A stretch of DNA of 43,158 nt, from contig JAJRSJ010000051.1 in the NCBI GenBank assembly GCA_024278855.1, positions 1 to 43,158 of the forward strand. The letters run 5' to 3'. The position numbers and the translations under genes were made by a program. Below, piece after piece: positions 1 to 9,600 of this stretch. The first letter of the stretch is position 1, and each line of letters begins with the position of its first letter. The notes under the pieces are model-generated. The model had not been told where the DNA came from. It saw only the letters and a list, made by a program, of their open reading frames with translations, and did not search any database. Source of the stretch: Alphaproteobacteria bacterium. GTDB lineage: Bacteria > Pseudomonadota > Alphaproteobacteria > Caulobacterales > Maricaulaceae.

Positions 1-1
1 A

Positions 2-331
2 GCCCGGAGATTATCCGGTGCAGCAATTTACGGCACGGCCTATCCGGCACAAAAATTTCCAAATGATATCAAAGACGCCGGGGACGGGTTTTACCTTGTG
101 GATACCGCCGTTTTAGCTTGGACGAACCAGTCAATTTTGATCAAACGAGATTTTTTCCTGGACACTATCATCCCCTATTGCAAATCAATCCCGCTCGGGC
201 GGAATATCAACGGGTTCCGATCCATAGAAATCGAACTTAACCGTTCTAAGTTTTGGGTAAACTCAGGCTGGAAAATAGCCTGCGGGCCTGGGTTATTGAC
301 CCATAAAAGAGCTGGTGATCGAGGCTATTGA
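2..331 (+). pseudogene. 5'-truncated ORF of unknown function, probably frameshifted near its end
   Basis: An open frame enters from the left window edge and runs about 109 codons to TGA at 329-331, so its true start lies outside the window. The protein is not low-complexity and looks genuinely coded (aromatic- and charge-rich, with a GPGLLTHKR segment near the end). I do not recognise the family with confidence; a GPxxLT segment occurs in some sugar-transferring enzymes, but this is too little for a call. Right after that segment the frame gives a short basic tail, whereas the frame starting at 300 encodes a well-formed amphipathic end (KELVIEAIEKNLENYPV, stop TAA at 357-359). A one- or two-base indel near 300-312 would join the two, so the gene is probably broken at its 3' end. 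Confidence 0.4.
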
Positions 332-388
332 GAAAAATCTCGAAAACTACCCTGTATAACGCGAAAGTGGGCAACCCACTTGATTAAA

Positions 389-397
389 TGCTATAAT
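389..397 (+). promoter_or_regulatory. Candidate promoter with extended -10 (TGcTATAAT)
   Basis: A perfect extended -10 box, TG-n-TATAAT, lies 30 bases before the ATG at 427. No good -35 hexamer is present 16-18 bases upstream, which is tolerated by extended -10 promoters. It would drive the small membrane ORF and possibly the interrupted transferase gene behind it. Confidence 0.4.
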
Positions 398-426
398 AAA
401 TGCGAAACAACAACAGGAATATATAA

Positions 427-588
427 ATGGGGGTAATTATTAAAGCTGTGCGGTTAGGTATCGTAGGCACCATTGTTGCAATACTCATCTTGTTTTTGGG
501 TAGCCTCGGCTTTGCCGATATCCCGCCAGATAGCCAACACAGTAAGACCAAACAAGTTCAGAAAGTTTATAAGAAAGTACTTGCCTAA
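427..588 (+). CDS. Small predicted membrane protein, 53 aa, unknown function
   Basis: ATG at 427 is preceded by an AGGA at 415-418 and an extended -10 promoter. The product starts with a short basic region, then a single hydrophobic segment at about residues 8-30 (IVGTIVAILILFLGSLGFA), then a polar, lysine-rich tail of about 23 residues. This is the profile of a small single-pass membrane protein or of a short exported peptide with a signal sequence. It lies 30 bp upstream of the interrupted transferase gene in the same orientation. I do not recognise a family. The opposite-strand ORF across this region (454-735) overlaps both this gene and the transferase start and looks like a shadow. Being so short, the call rests on the promoter, ribosome site and hydrophobic profile. 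Confidence 0.4.
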   Translation: MGVIIKAVRLGIVGTIVAILILFLGSLGFADIPPDSQHSKTKQVQKVYKKVLA

Positions 589-618
589 ACTTCTCAATAG
601 GTCGATATTGGGGCCGTA

Positions 619-1251
619 ATGATTACGGTACATCATCTGAACAACTCCCGTTCCCAGCGCGTCTTGTGGCTTTTGGAGTAATTGGGACTTGATTATTGTA
701 TTAAACATTATTCCAGAGACCCAAAAACGGGCCAAGCCCCACCAGCATTAAAAGCCGTGCACCCCTTGGGCCGCGCCCCTGTAGTTGAATGCGGCAAGGA
801 GATTATTGCCGAAACCGGAGCCATTATTGAATATCTCATCCGTGAGCGCGGCGATGGTAGATTTTTACCCAAACCGGGGAGCCGCGCATACAATAACTAC
901 ATTCATTTCCTACATTACGGCGAAGGCTCCGCTATGTTGCCGCTCTTATTGTCCATGTACACGTCCTATCTGGGCGAGGCTGCGGCACCACTCGCGCCCA
1001 TTATCAGCCGCGAAATGAAGACCCATTTTGACTATATTGAGTATCATTTAACCGGAAACACCTATTTTGCCGGCGAAGACATGTCGGGCGCGGATTTTCA
1101 AATGATTTTCCCCCTTGAGGCCGCCAAAAGCCATGGCCGGCTTTTGGGATATACAGCCTGTATCGATTTTGTTGAAAAAATGCAGGCCAGACCCGCCTAT
1201 CTAAGGGCTTTGGAACAGGGCGGCCATTATGATTATGGCCCCAAGGTTTAG
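619..1251 (+). pseudogene. Glutathione S-transferase gene interrupted by an in-frame TAA at codon 21
   Basis: Read from ATG 619, the frame encodes a classical GST N-terminus (MITVHHLNNSRSQRVLWLLE), then TAA at 679-681, then continues without any break as LGLDYCIKHYSRDPKTG to the natural stop at 1251. Family members usually read LLEELGLDY here, so one G-to-T change (GAA to TAA) explains the stop. The rest is intact: the thioredoxin-fold half with the ETGAIIEYL glutathione-binding segment, then the all-alpha C-terminal half, 210 codons in total, normal for the family. Restart at TTG 682 just after the stop is possible (GGAG at 675-678 but only 3 nt away). Such a product would lack the first beta strand and the Ser10/Ser12 region that activates glutathione, so it would probably be inactive. 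A sequencing error is the other explanation. Confidence 0.8.
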
Positions 1252-1357
1252 CATATACAATCAATAAAATAGTTGTTTCAATTTGAAATAAACTTGCTAT
1301 GTAAGCGCCAATTCGTCGAATCTGATGTTCGGCTTTTCGGAACAAATGGGCAGTTTC

Positions 1358-2953
1358 ATGAACACTTCCAAACACAGTAAAAGCCTAGGCATTACAGGCT
1401 TTGAAAATCTTGACAATTTTAACTGGAACTGGACGCCTGCACGTCTGTATGAAACTGCGGTCAAACGCGGCGAAGGCAAGATTGCCAAAGGCGGCGCATT
1501 GGTTGTTAAAACCGGCAAACATACGGGTCGCTCCGCCAATGATAAATTCGTTGTTCGTGATGCGGAGACCGAAAACACCGTGTGGTGGGATAACAATGCT
1601 TCCATGACCCCGGCGCAATTCTCTGTGCTCCGCAAGGATTTCGCAAAGCACATGGCCCATAAGGAATTATTCGCCCAGGAAACATTTGGCGGGGCTGATC
1701 TTGACCACCGTCTATCCGTACAAATTGTCACCGAATTTGCTTGGCATTCTTTGTTTGTCCGCCATTTATTACGCATGCCGTCCGCGGATGATCTGGCCAA
1801 TTATGAGGCCGAGTTTACTATTATCAATTTACCTAGCTTTAATGCAGATCCAAAGCGCCACGGCACCAATTCCGAAACGGTTATCGCCGTCAATATGAGC
1901 GAACGTCTGGTTTTGATCGGCGGCACGTCTTATGCGGGCGAGACCAAAAAATCCGTATTTAGCATCCTGAATTACCTCTTGCCCGAAAAACGGGTCATGC
2001 CCATGCACTGCTCGGTCAATGTGGACGATAATGATAATGCCGCCATATTTTTTGGCCTGTCTGGTACGGGAAAAACCACATTATCCGCCAACCCGGAACG
2101 CACTTTGATCGGGGACGATGAACATGGTTGGTCCGAAAATGGCCTGTTTAATTTCGAAGGCGGCTGTTACGCCAAAATGATCAAATTGTCCGAAGAAGCC
2201 GAACCGGAGATTTTTGCGACCACCCGTATGTGGGGTACGGTTTTGGAAAATGTGGTCATGGACGAACAAACCCGCGAGCTTGATTTTGACGATGGCAGTT
2301 TGGCTGAAAACAGTCGCGGCGCATACCCGTTGAGCGCTATACCCAATGCAAGACTGGACTCGCGCTGCGGTCAACCAAATAATATCATCATGCTGACAGC
2401 AGATGCCTTTGGCGTTCTACCGCCCATTGCGCGCCTGACACCGGCCCAGGCCATGTATCATTTCTTGTCCGGGTATACGGCAAAAGTTGCAGGCACGGAA
2501 AAAGGCATTACAGAACCTACGGCGACATTTTCCGCCTGTTTTGGTGCGCCTTTCATGCCGCGCCATCCGGCCGTTTACGGCGAGCTTTTACGCGACCTTA
2601 TTGCTGAGCACAATGTCGGGTGTTGGCTGGTCAATACGGGTTGGACGGGCGGACCTTACGGTACCGGCACCCGTATGCCCATCAAGGCCACTCGGACAAT
2701 GTTGAGTGCGGCTTTGGACGGAAGCTTGAACGCCGGTGAATTTCGCATTGACGAAAATTTTGGTTTTGAAGTCCCTGTGTCCGTTGCCGGTATTGATGAT
2801 GGGCTGTTTAAGCCGCGCACCACATGGGCTGACACGGCCAAATACGATGCTCAAGCGCATAAATTGGTCGAAATGTTTATCAATAATTTTGAAAAATTCG
2901 AGAGCCATGTCAGCGCAGATGTCAGAGCGGCTGCGCCAATTATCGCGGCTTAG
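1358..2953 (+). CDS. pckA: Phosphoenolpyruvate carboxykinase (ATP)
   Basis: It converts oxaloacetate and ATP to phosphoenolpyruvate, CO2 and ADP in the cytoplasm, the first committed step of gluconeogenesis. With the start at 1358 the protein has 531 residues, the usual length; ATGs at 1325 and 1346 are also in frame, but the residues they add do not resemble the family N-terminus. Visible signatures are the P-loop GLSGTGKTT at residues 233-241, the metal-binding LIGDDEHGW just after it, the SYAGETKKS substrate region before it and the [12 protein letters not shown] segment in the C-terminal half. Upstream (1252-1357) there is a 13-bp near-palindrome (TTTCAATTTGAAA) but no clear promoter. It converges with the carbonic anhydrase gene, with 7 bp between the two stop codons and no terminator. 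In this window it is a natural outlet for succinyl-CoA made by MutAB. Confidence 0.96.
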   Translation: MNTSKHSKSLGITGFENLDNFNWNWTPARLYETAVKRGEGKIAKGGALVVKTGKHTGRSANDKFVVRDAETENTVWWDNNASMTPAQFSVLRKDFAKHMAHKELFAQETFGGADLDHRLSVQIVTEFAWHSLFVRHLLRMPSADDLANYEAEFTIINLPSFNADPKRHGTNSETVIAVNMSERLVLIGGTSYAGETKKSVFSILNYLLPEKRVMPMHCSVNVDDNDNAAIFFGLSGTGKTTLSANPERTLIGDDEHGWSENGLFNFEGGCYAKMIKLSEEAEPEIFATTRMWGTVLENVVMDEQTRELDFDDGSLAENSRGAYPLSAIPNARLDSRCGQPNNIIMLTADAFGVLPPIARLTPAQAMYHFLSGYTAKVAGTEKGITEPTATFSACFGAPFMPRHPAVYGELLRDLIAEHNVGCWLVNTGWTGGPYGTGTRMPIKATRTMLSAALDGSLNAGEFRIDENFGFEVPVSVAGIDDGLFKPRTTWADTAKYDAQAHKLVEMFINNFEKFESHVSADVRAAAPIIAA

Positions 2954-2960
2954 CACGTTT

Positions 2961-3629
2961 TTATTCGCTCGGCACTTCTGCAAAAACACCGTCCGCATCT
3001 GCAAATAACAACCTGCCTTCTATAATGCTGAAATAAGCGCCTTGTAGGGACAACTCGCCTGCCGCGACCGCTTGTTCTACGAATGGGAAGCCCATGAGGT
3101 TGAGTAGTGACTGGCGCACCCCTGCATATTCCATCTGTCTTTGTTGGCCGGTCGCGCCCGTGTCCGAAGCCATGAAACGCTTATGGGCTGCATCCAGAAT
3201 TTGTATCCAGTTTCCCAAAAAGGAAGGCTCGTTGCTAGTGTCTGCGTCTGCGTCTGTGTCCGGCGTATTGTCAAGGCTGGCAAGAAATGCGGCGACCCCA
3301 CCACAACTTTCGTGGCCCATGACCATAATGGCTTTCACTTTCATGTTCACAACCGCAAATTCGATTGCCGCACTGGTTCCGTGGTAATCTGCGCTTGGGG
3401 CATATGGCGGCACAATATTGGCCACATTACGCAAAATGAATATCTCGCCGGGATGGGCACCGAAAATCGTAGACGGGCTTACCCGGCTGTCCACACAAGA
3501 AATCACCAACACATCAGGATTTTGCCCTTGTGTACCGACTTGCTCGTATAAATTTTTCCGGTCTTTGTAGGGGCCTGCACGGAAATTCTGATAGCCAGAA
3601 ATCAAGTTTTGTTTCCACAATTGTGTCAT
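2961..3629 (-). CDS. Beta-class carbonic anhydrase
   Basis: It interconverts CO2 and bicarbonate using a zinc ion. The 222-residue protein shows the class signature: Cys45 with the Asp47/Arg49 dyad in CVDSRVSP, and His106 and Cys109 in GHESCGG. No signal peptide is present, so it should be cytoplasmic. Its start codon overlaps the stop of the upstream PQQ sugar dehydrogenase by 4 nt (ATGA), so the two are very likely co-transcribed and translationally coupled. A short acidic run of alternating Asp/Ala/Thr (DTDADADTSNE, after residue 120) is encoded by a hexanucleotide microrepeat near 3238-3262 and sits in a surface loop. It might supply bicarbonate to carboxylases or manage pH; the link to the periplasmic dehydrogenase is not obvious. 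Confidence 0.93.
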   Translation of the reverse strand: MTQLWKQNLISGYQNFRAGPYKDRKNLYEQVGTQGQNPDVLVISCVDSRVSPSTIFGAHPGEIFILRNVANIVPPYAPSADYHGTSAAIEFAVVNMKVKAIMVMGHESCGGVAAFLASLDNTPDTDADADTSNEPSFLGNWIQILDAAHKRFMASDTGATGQQRQMEYAGVRQSLLNLMGFPFVEQAVAAGELSLQGAYFSIIEGRLLFADADGVFAEVPSE

Positions 3630-5089
3630 TTATCGTCCTTCTTGTTGTTTGGCTTGTTGTTTGGTGTTGTGCCGCCCGGCGTAAGTCGTAAAATTTGTCC
3701 AGGCGAGTTTAAGGTCACATAGATAGCGCCGTCTGGCCCCATTGAAACATCCCGCACCCGACCTTTGCCCTTGAGAATTATTTGTTCGGAAACATACTTA
3801 TTACCGTCGGTTTTAACAAGCCGCACCTCTTTATACTTCAAGGCCCCCACCAACAAATACCCGTTCCAATCTTTAAACATGTCGCCCGTCACCACATCAA
3901 GTCCGCACACCGCAATAGAGGGCGTCCACTGGGAAACCGGTTGCTCCATACCGTCCATATGGGTGTAGGGGGTTAATTCGGTGCCGCTATAATTGCGACC
4001 GTAAGAAATCACTGGCCAACCATAATTGACCCCCGGCATGATGACATTTAGTTCATCGCCGCCCTTTGGCCCATGCTCGGTTTCCCATAAAACACCGTCC
4101 GTCCAAATCAAACCTTGAGGGTTGCGGTTGCCGTAGCTGAAGATAGCCGGGTAAGCCTTTGAATTAGCTAAGAAAGGATTGTCCTTTGGAATACGGCCGT
4201 CGCGTTTTAACCGAAATATTTTACCGTAAGGCCGGGTTAAATCCTGAGCCATATTTTTCCGCCCCCGGTCCCCAACACCGAAAAACACATGACCCTTGTC
4301 GTCAAAGGTAAGGCGCGAACCAAAATGAGCCCGTGATTTGATATAATGCTCCGGTTTGGCCGCAAACAAAACTTGTTCATCCGTCCAGCTATTATCTTTG
4401 ATTTTAGCGCGTACCAATTTTGTCATGGTTTTGTCTGATCCCGACTGCAAAGGATGGGAATAGACCAAATAAACCCAGCCATTATCAGTGTAATCTGGGT
4501 CAATAGCCACATCCAATAGTCCGCCCTGCCCGCCAGCCCAAACTTCCGGCGTATTCATAACCGGTTTTGCCAATAGCTTTCCGTCCACAACTTGCCGCAA
4601 CTGGCCAGATTTTTCAGTAATCAAAGCCCGATTTGGGCCAGTAAATACCAGTCCCCACGGTGTATCAAGCCCGTCCACCCAGACTTCTGATTTCACCAAG
4701 CCCGCATCTATAGCGCCTACATTTACGACCGCTTTGGTTTTTTGCGCAGGTTTTTGTTGGCGGATAAACTGCACCAGGTTTTGAATTTGATCACTGGATA
4801 ATTGATCAGAAAATCCAGGCATGCCGACCTCGCCGTTCCCGTCTGCGATGATGGTTTCTATTTCGGGCGTTGTTTTGGCTATATCCCATATTCCGTCAAC
4901 CAAACTACTGCCCAAACCACCACTAAGATCCGCACCATGACAGTCCGCACATAGCTTTGCGTAAGTCGTGGCACTGTCCTTAAAGTCCGCTTTAGCTTGC
5001 TTGATTGATGCCGGCCCGCGCGCCAGTGCAAGTGCGGCAATAAGCGCCAATCCAATGAAAATACCAACTAACCATTTGAATTTACGCAT
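3626..5089 (-). CDS. Membrane-anchored cytochrome c / PQQ-dependent sugar dehydrogenase fusion
   Basis: The 487-residue protein begins with a hydrophobic export/anchor segment (residues 6-24). A c-type cytochrome domain follows, with CADCH (Cys47, Cys50, His51) and a probable axial Met90 in VGMPGF. A six-bladed glucose/sorbosone dehydrogenase domain (about residues 130-470) comes next, carrying His255 and Arg259 in the HFGSRL segment, NPQGLIW, and EHGPKGGDELN, which are typical of soluble aldose dehydrogenases that use PQQ. The likely role is oxidation of aldoses in the periplasm, passing electrons to the heme and on to the respiratory chain. The exact sugar cannot be read from sequence. The C-terminus is a low-complexity tail with two NNKP-type units encoded by a perfect 12-bp tandem repeat. 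Its 3' end overlaps the carbonic anhydrase start. It is divergent from the M28 peptidase gene across a 93-bp gap. Confidence 0.9.
   Translation of the reverse strand: MRKFKWLVGIFIGLALIAALALARGPASIKQAKADFKDSATTYAKLCADCHGADLSGGLGSSLVDGIWDIAKTTPEIETIIADGNGEVGMPGFSDQLSSDQIQNLVQFIRQQKPAQKTKAVVNVGAIDAGLVKSEVWVDGLDTPWGLVFTGPNRALITEKSGQLRQVVDGKLLAKPVMNTPEVWAGGQGGLLDVAIDPDYTDNGWVYLVYSHPLQSGSDKTMTKLVRAKIKDNSWTDEQVLFAAKPEHYIKSRAHFGSRLTFDDKGHVFFGVGDRGRKNMAQDLTRPYGKIFRLKRDGRIPKDNPFLANSKAYPAIFSYGNRNPQGLIWTDGVLWETEHGPKGGDELNVIMPGVNYGWPVISYGRNYSGTELTPYTHMDGMEQPVSQWTPSIAVCGLDVVTGDMFKDWNGYLLVGALKYKEVRLVKTDGNKYVSEQIILKGKGRVRDVSMGPDGAIYVTLNSPGQILRLTPGGTTPNNKPNNKKDDK
3641..3664. repeat. Perfect 12-bp tandem repeat, 2 copies, in the dehydrogenase C-terminal tail
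   Basis: The unit cttgttgtttgg occurs at 3641-3652 and again at 3653-3664 without mismatch. It is in frame, and read on the minus strand it encodes a duplicated Pro-Asn-Asn-Lys unit. Copy number could change without frameshift. Confidence 0.85.
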
Positions 5090-5182
5090 TTTATTCCCCT
5101 ATAGAGATTTCGAAACCTAGTTGTGATTTGACACACTATACTATGTCTATAGTTGGGGTCTATAGAAAGCGGGAGCGAAAAA

Positions 5183-6565
5183 ATGAAATTATTGTTATCA
5201 ATGATACTTATGGGCGTTTTGGCACTGAGCTGTACCGAAGGCGCAACTAAAGATAAAACGCTAACGGCTCCGCCCTCGGAAGTCATGGCATTATACGACA
5301 TTGCTACGGCCCCGTCCCCTGCCCGTATCCAAAACGACATCCAAACCTTGGTGGACTTTGGCACACGCCACACCCTATCCGAGACCAAGTCCGATACACG
5401 CGGCATTGGCGCGGCGCGGCGTTGGATTTTTGCCGAATTTGAACGCATATCCAAAGACTGCGGCGGTTGTCTGGAGGTTATCTATGTGTCGGACACCATA
5501 GAGGGCAAACGCCGCATCCCTGAACCAACGCAGGTTGTCAATGTATTGGCTATTCAGCGCGGCTCCCTCGACCCTGAGCGTTATGTGATGATGAGCGGCG
5601 ATATAGACAGCCGCGTCACCGACCCGCTCAACGGCACATCCGACAGCCCCGGCGCTAATGATAATGCATCAGGCATGGCGGGTGTTTTGGAAGCGGCGCG
5701 TATACTATCAAAGCGCAAATTTGCTAGCTCGATTATATACGCCGGACTGTCAGGCGAGGAGCAAGGTTTGTTCGGCGGCGAAATTGTTGCGGCCCACGCG
5801 CTTAAGCATGGCTGGCAAATCAAGGCGGTTCTCAACAATGATATGATCTCCAATATTTCCGGTATTGACGGGGTGATTGACAATAGCACGGCCAGAGTTT
5901 TCTCGGAAGGCACTAGGGATAACGAGACCAAAGACGAAGCCCGCGAGCGGCGTTTCAGAGGCGGCGAAGTTGACAGTCCGTCGCGCAATCTGGCTCGCTA
6001 TGTTAAAACTATGGCTGACCAATATATGACCAATCTTAAGGTGATGATGATCTACAGGCTCGACCGGTTTGGGCGCGGCGGTCATCACCGCCCGTTCAAC
6101 ACCGTCGGTATTCCCGCCGTGCGCATTATGGAAACCCATGAGCACTATGACCGCCAACATCAGGATTTGCGCACGGAGAACGGCGTCACCTACGGCGACA
6201 CTATGGCGGGTGTGAACGCTGATTACGCCGCAAAATTGACCGCACTCAATGTTTTGACCATGGCTGGCATTGCAGGCGCACCTCCCTTTACGGCAAATGT
6301 GGAGTTGAGCGGAGCCGTGAAAGCGTCCGCCACACTTAAGTGGGAAGCCCCTAGTGGCAAAGCGGCTAGCAATCTCAAAGGTTACCGTGTCCATTGGCGC
6401 TTAACGACTGCTCCGCAATGGACACATTCAAGATATGTCGGCAAAGTCGCAGGATATACCTTTACCAACATGGTCGTGGATAATTATTATTTCGGCGTTT
6501 CGTCTGTTGCAAATGACGGCAGCGAGACCCCCATAGTGTTTCCGGGCGCAGCGGGGCGATTTTAA
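5183..6565 (+). CDS. Secreted lipoprotein metallopeptidase, M28 family, with C-terminal fibronectin type III domain
   Basis: ATG 5183 is chosen over 5153 because it is preceded by GGGAGCG and begins a lipoprotein signal ending in the lipobox ALSC (Cys17). The peptidase domain (about residues 50-360) resembles aminopeptidases with two zinc ions: GANDNASG (Asp160), SGEEQGLFGG (Glu192 catalytic, Glu193 ligand), NNDM (Asp220) and a late His in METHEHYDRQHQ. The first zinc ligand, normally His in GHYDS, is Asp140 here (GDIDSR). Residues about 375-460 form a fibronectin III-like domain (GYRVHWR, YYFGVSSV). The protein should be membrane-anchored on the periplasmic or outer side and trim peptides. 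A TTGACA occurs at 5128-5133 in the divergent gap, but no well-spaced -10 goes with it. The peptidase sits 71 bp upstream of the amidohydrolase, so the two may be co-expressed. Confidence 0.85.
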   Translation: MKLLLSMILMGVLALSCTEGATKDKTLTAPPSEVMALYDIATAPSPARIQNDIQTLVDFGTRHTLSETKSDTRGIGAARRWIFAEFERISKDCGGCLEVIYVSDTIEGKRRIPEPTQVVNVLAIQRGSLDPERYVMMSGDIDSRVTDPLNGTSDSPGANDNASGMAGVLEAARILSKRKFASSIIYAGLSGEEQGLFGGEIVAAHALKHGWQIKAVLNNDMISNISGIDGVIDNSTARVFSEGTRDNETKDEARERRFRGGEVDSPSRNLARYVKTMADQYMTNLKVMMIYRLDRFGRGGHHRPFNTVGIPAVRIMETHEHYDRQHQDLRTENGVTYGDTMAGVNADYAAKLTALNVLTMAGIAGAPPFTANVELSGAVKASATLKWEAPSGKAASNLKGYRVHWRLTTAPQWTHSRYVGKVAGYTFTNMVVDNYYFGVSSVANDGSETPIVFPGAAGRF

Positions 6566-6636
6566 AGATTACGCACTTCCTTCGCAGGGAAACTTCGAAT
6601 ATAAACATTAAAATATAAAAATAATTGGGAGCCTTT

Positions 6637-9600
6637 ATGTCCTTTGCTAAATATTTAAAAACCGTTGTCTTTATATGTGTGCCGGCTTTGCTGCTCACAT
6701 CTACGCCTGTGTTTGCTAAAGACAAAAAAGATAAAAAAGACAAACCAAAATGGGATGTGTCCAACCCGCCGGGTGACAAACGCGATATTAAAATCAACAC
6801 TCGTACCGGAACATGGATGAGCCTTGATGTCAGCCCGGACGGCAAAACAATCGCCTTTGATCTGCTCGGCGATATTTACACACTGCCTATAAGCGGCGGT
6901 AAAGCTACGGCCATAGCATCTGGCATGGCCTGGGAAATTCAACCACGGTTTTCGCCGGACGGCAAGCGCATTGCATTTACGTCTGACCGGGGCGGGGCCG
7001 ATAATATCTGGACAATGGATGTGGACGGCTCTGATGCCGAGCAAGTAACCAAGGAAAAATTCCGTCTCCTCAACAACCCGACTTGGTCACCGGACGGGCG
7101 GTTTCTTGCAGCACGCAAGCATTTCACCACGAGCAGGTCATTAGGGACAGGCGAAATTTGGCTGTATCACACTAGCGGCGGCGCGGGTGTGAAACTTGTC
7201 AAAAAACCGGGCGAGAGCTTCCAAAAAGAACTGGGCGAACCTATGTTCGCCCCGGACGGCAAGTCCATATATTATTCCAAAAACACCACACCCGGAAACC
7301 GTTTCATTTACGCCCAAGACAGCAACACCACATTGTTCGAAATCCTAGAATACAAAATGGACACGGGCGAAATTAGCACGGCGGTCAGCGGTTACGGCGG
7401 CTCGGTGCGCCCCACACCCTCGCCTGACGGCAAAACCATGGCTTTCGTGCGCCGGGAACGGGCCCAGAGTAAATTATATTTAAAGGACATGGCCAGTGGC
7501 AAGGAACGTAAAATCTACGACCATCTGGACCAAGACATGCAAGAGACCTGGGCGGTTCACGGGGTCTATCCCAATATGGATTGGACGCCGGACGGCTCGG
7601 CGCTGATCTTTTGGGCTGGCGGCCAAATTCAACGCTATAATATACAAGACGGAACGACTTCAGCAATCCCGTTTCATGTCAAAGACACCCGCGCCGTTAT
7701 CGATCCGCCGCGCCCACAAATACAAGTTTCGCCGGACACGGTCGCATCCAAAATGATAAAATTCACCCAGGTTTCCCCGGATGCAAAACGTGTGGTGTTT
7801 GAAGCCTTCGGCAAGCTTTATGTGAAATCCATGCCAAATGGCAAGCCGGTCCGTTTGACAAACTTAGATGATAATATCCGTGAATTACAGCCTGCATGGT
7901 CACGAGACGGCAAATCACTGGCCTTTATTTCCTGGCAAGACGATCAATTAGCGAGCATACATATTCGAGATATGGTGTCCGGGAATACGGTGCAAATTAC
8001 AACACAGCCCGGCCATTTTAACAATCCATCTTTCTCGCCGAACGGTCAAACCATCGTGTTTGAGAAAAAATCCGGCGGTTATCTAACCTCGAATTTATGG
8101 TCAAATGCGCCGGGCCTATACAGCATACCAGCCAAGGGCGGCCAAATGCACCGCTTTAGCAAATCCGGTTCCCTGCCCCATTTCGGCGCAGACAATGACC
8201 GGATTTATTTTACCAAAAGCCGGGACAAAACCCGCTCATTGGTCAGTACCAATCTGGACGGAGAAGCGCAGCGGGTTCATGCTTCCTCCAAGCTCGCCCA
8301 AATGTTTACAATAGCCCCCAACGGCAAAAATATCGCCTTTCGCGAGAACTATAATCTGTTTGTCATGCCCGTATTGGCCGGACCACAAAATATTGCCACT
8401 GGCCCGAAAGCCAAAGCCCTGCCTGTCACCAAGACCAGTAAAGGCGGCTCGCAATACCCAAGCTGGTCAAACGGCGGCAACACCATAAATTGGAGCCTCG
8501 GACCAGTATTATACAGCGCCGATGTCGAAGATATTATCGCCAATAAAGACTTTAAACCACCCACAAAAGGCATATCTCTCAAGGTCAAGCGTAAAGCAGA
8601 CCGTCCTGAAGGCCTCATTGCCATTACGGGTGCGCGCATTATCACCATGGACGGCAAAGACGGCGGGGTTATTGAAAACGGCGCCATTCTTATTGCAAAC
8701 AACCGTATCAAAGCCGTTGGTAATGCGGGCGACATAACGATACCGGACACAGCCAAAATACTGGAAGCGAACGGCATGACCATTATTCCGGGCCTGATTG
8801 ATGCCCACGCCCACGGCGCACAAGGTGTGAGCGGTCTGGTTCCAAATCAAAATTGGTCATCTATTGCCCATTTAGCATTTGGTGTGACGACCATACATGA
8901 CCCGTCTTCACGAGCTGATCTGATCTTTGCCGCATCGGAAATGCAACGGGCCGGAATGATTTTGGCGCCCCGGATATTCTCAACTAGCGAAATTATTTAC
9001 GGTGCTAAAGCCCCTGCATTTTTCGCAAAAATCGATAATTTGGAAGATGCCAAGGAACATATCTCTCGCCTCAAAGCCCAAGGTGCGCAAAGCGTCAAAA
9101 ACTATAATCAACCGCGCCGGGAGCAAAGACAACAGGTTGTCACGGCCTCCCGCGATGCCAATATTGCGGTGGTTGCCGAGGGCGGCTCATTGTTTCATAT
9201 GGATTTGTCCATGATAGCCGACGGCAATACCGGTATTGAGCATAACCTGCCCCAGTCCGAGCTTTATGATGATGTCATACAGTTTTATAGCCAAACCAGT
9301 GTCGGGTACACACCAACCTTGAACGTGACTTACGGCGGAATTCGCGGCGAGGCTTATTATTACCAAAAAGACGATGTCTGGAAACATCCACTCCTGTCCA
9401 AACACGTGCCGCCCCACGTGCTTCAGCCCGCCTCCGTGCGCAGACAAAAAGCCCCGGACGCAGATTACGCCGACGCTATGAGCGCGGCTACAGCCAAGAA
9501 ACTTGCCGAGGCGGGTGTTCTGGTCAGCATCGGCGCCCACGGCCAGCGCGAAGGTCTGGGGTCACACTGGGAAATGTGGAGCTTTGTGCGCGGCGGTATG

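Noticed and set aside
454-735. Minus-strand 93-codon ORF overlapping the small membrane ORF and the transferase start
   Set aside because: The plus strand carries a recognisable transferase N-terminus and a promoter plus ribosome site for the small ORF; the minus ORF has no ribosome site or family likeness.
1297-1800. Minus-strand 167-codon ORF inside pckA
   Set aside because: It is the antisense shadow of a certain, highly conserved gene; no sensible protein features.
5128-5153. TTGACA/TATAGT promoter ahead of the M28 peptidase gene
   Set aside because: The spacing between the two hexamers is only 14 nt, too short for a normal housekeeping promoter.
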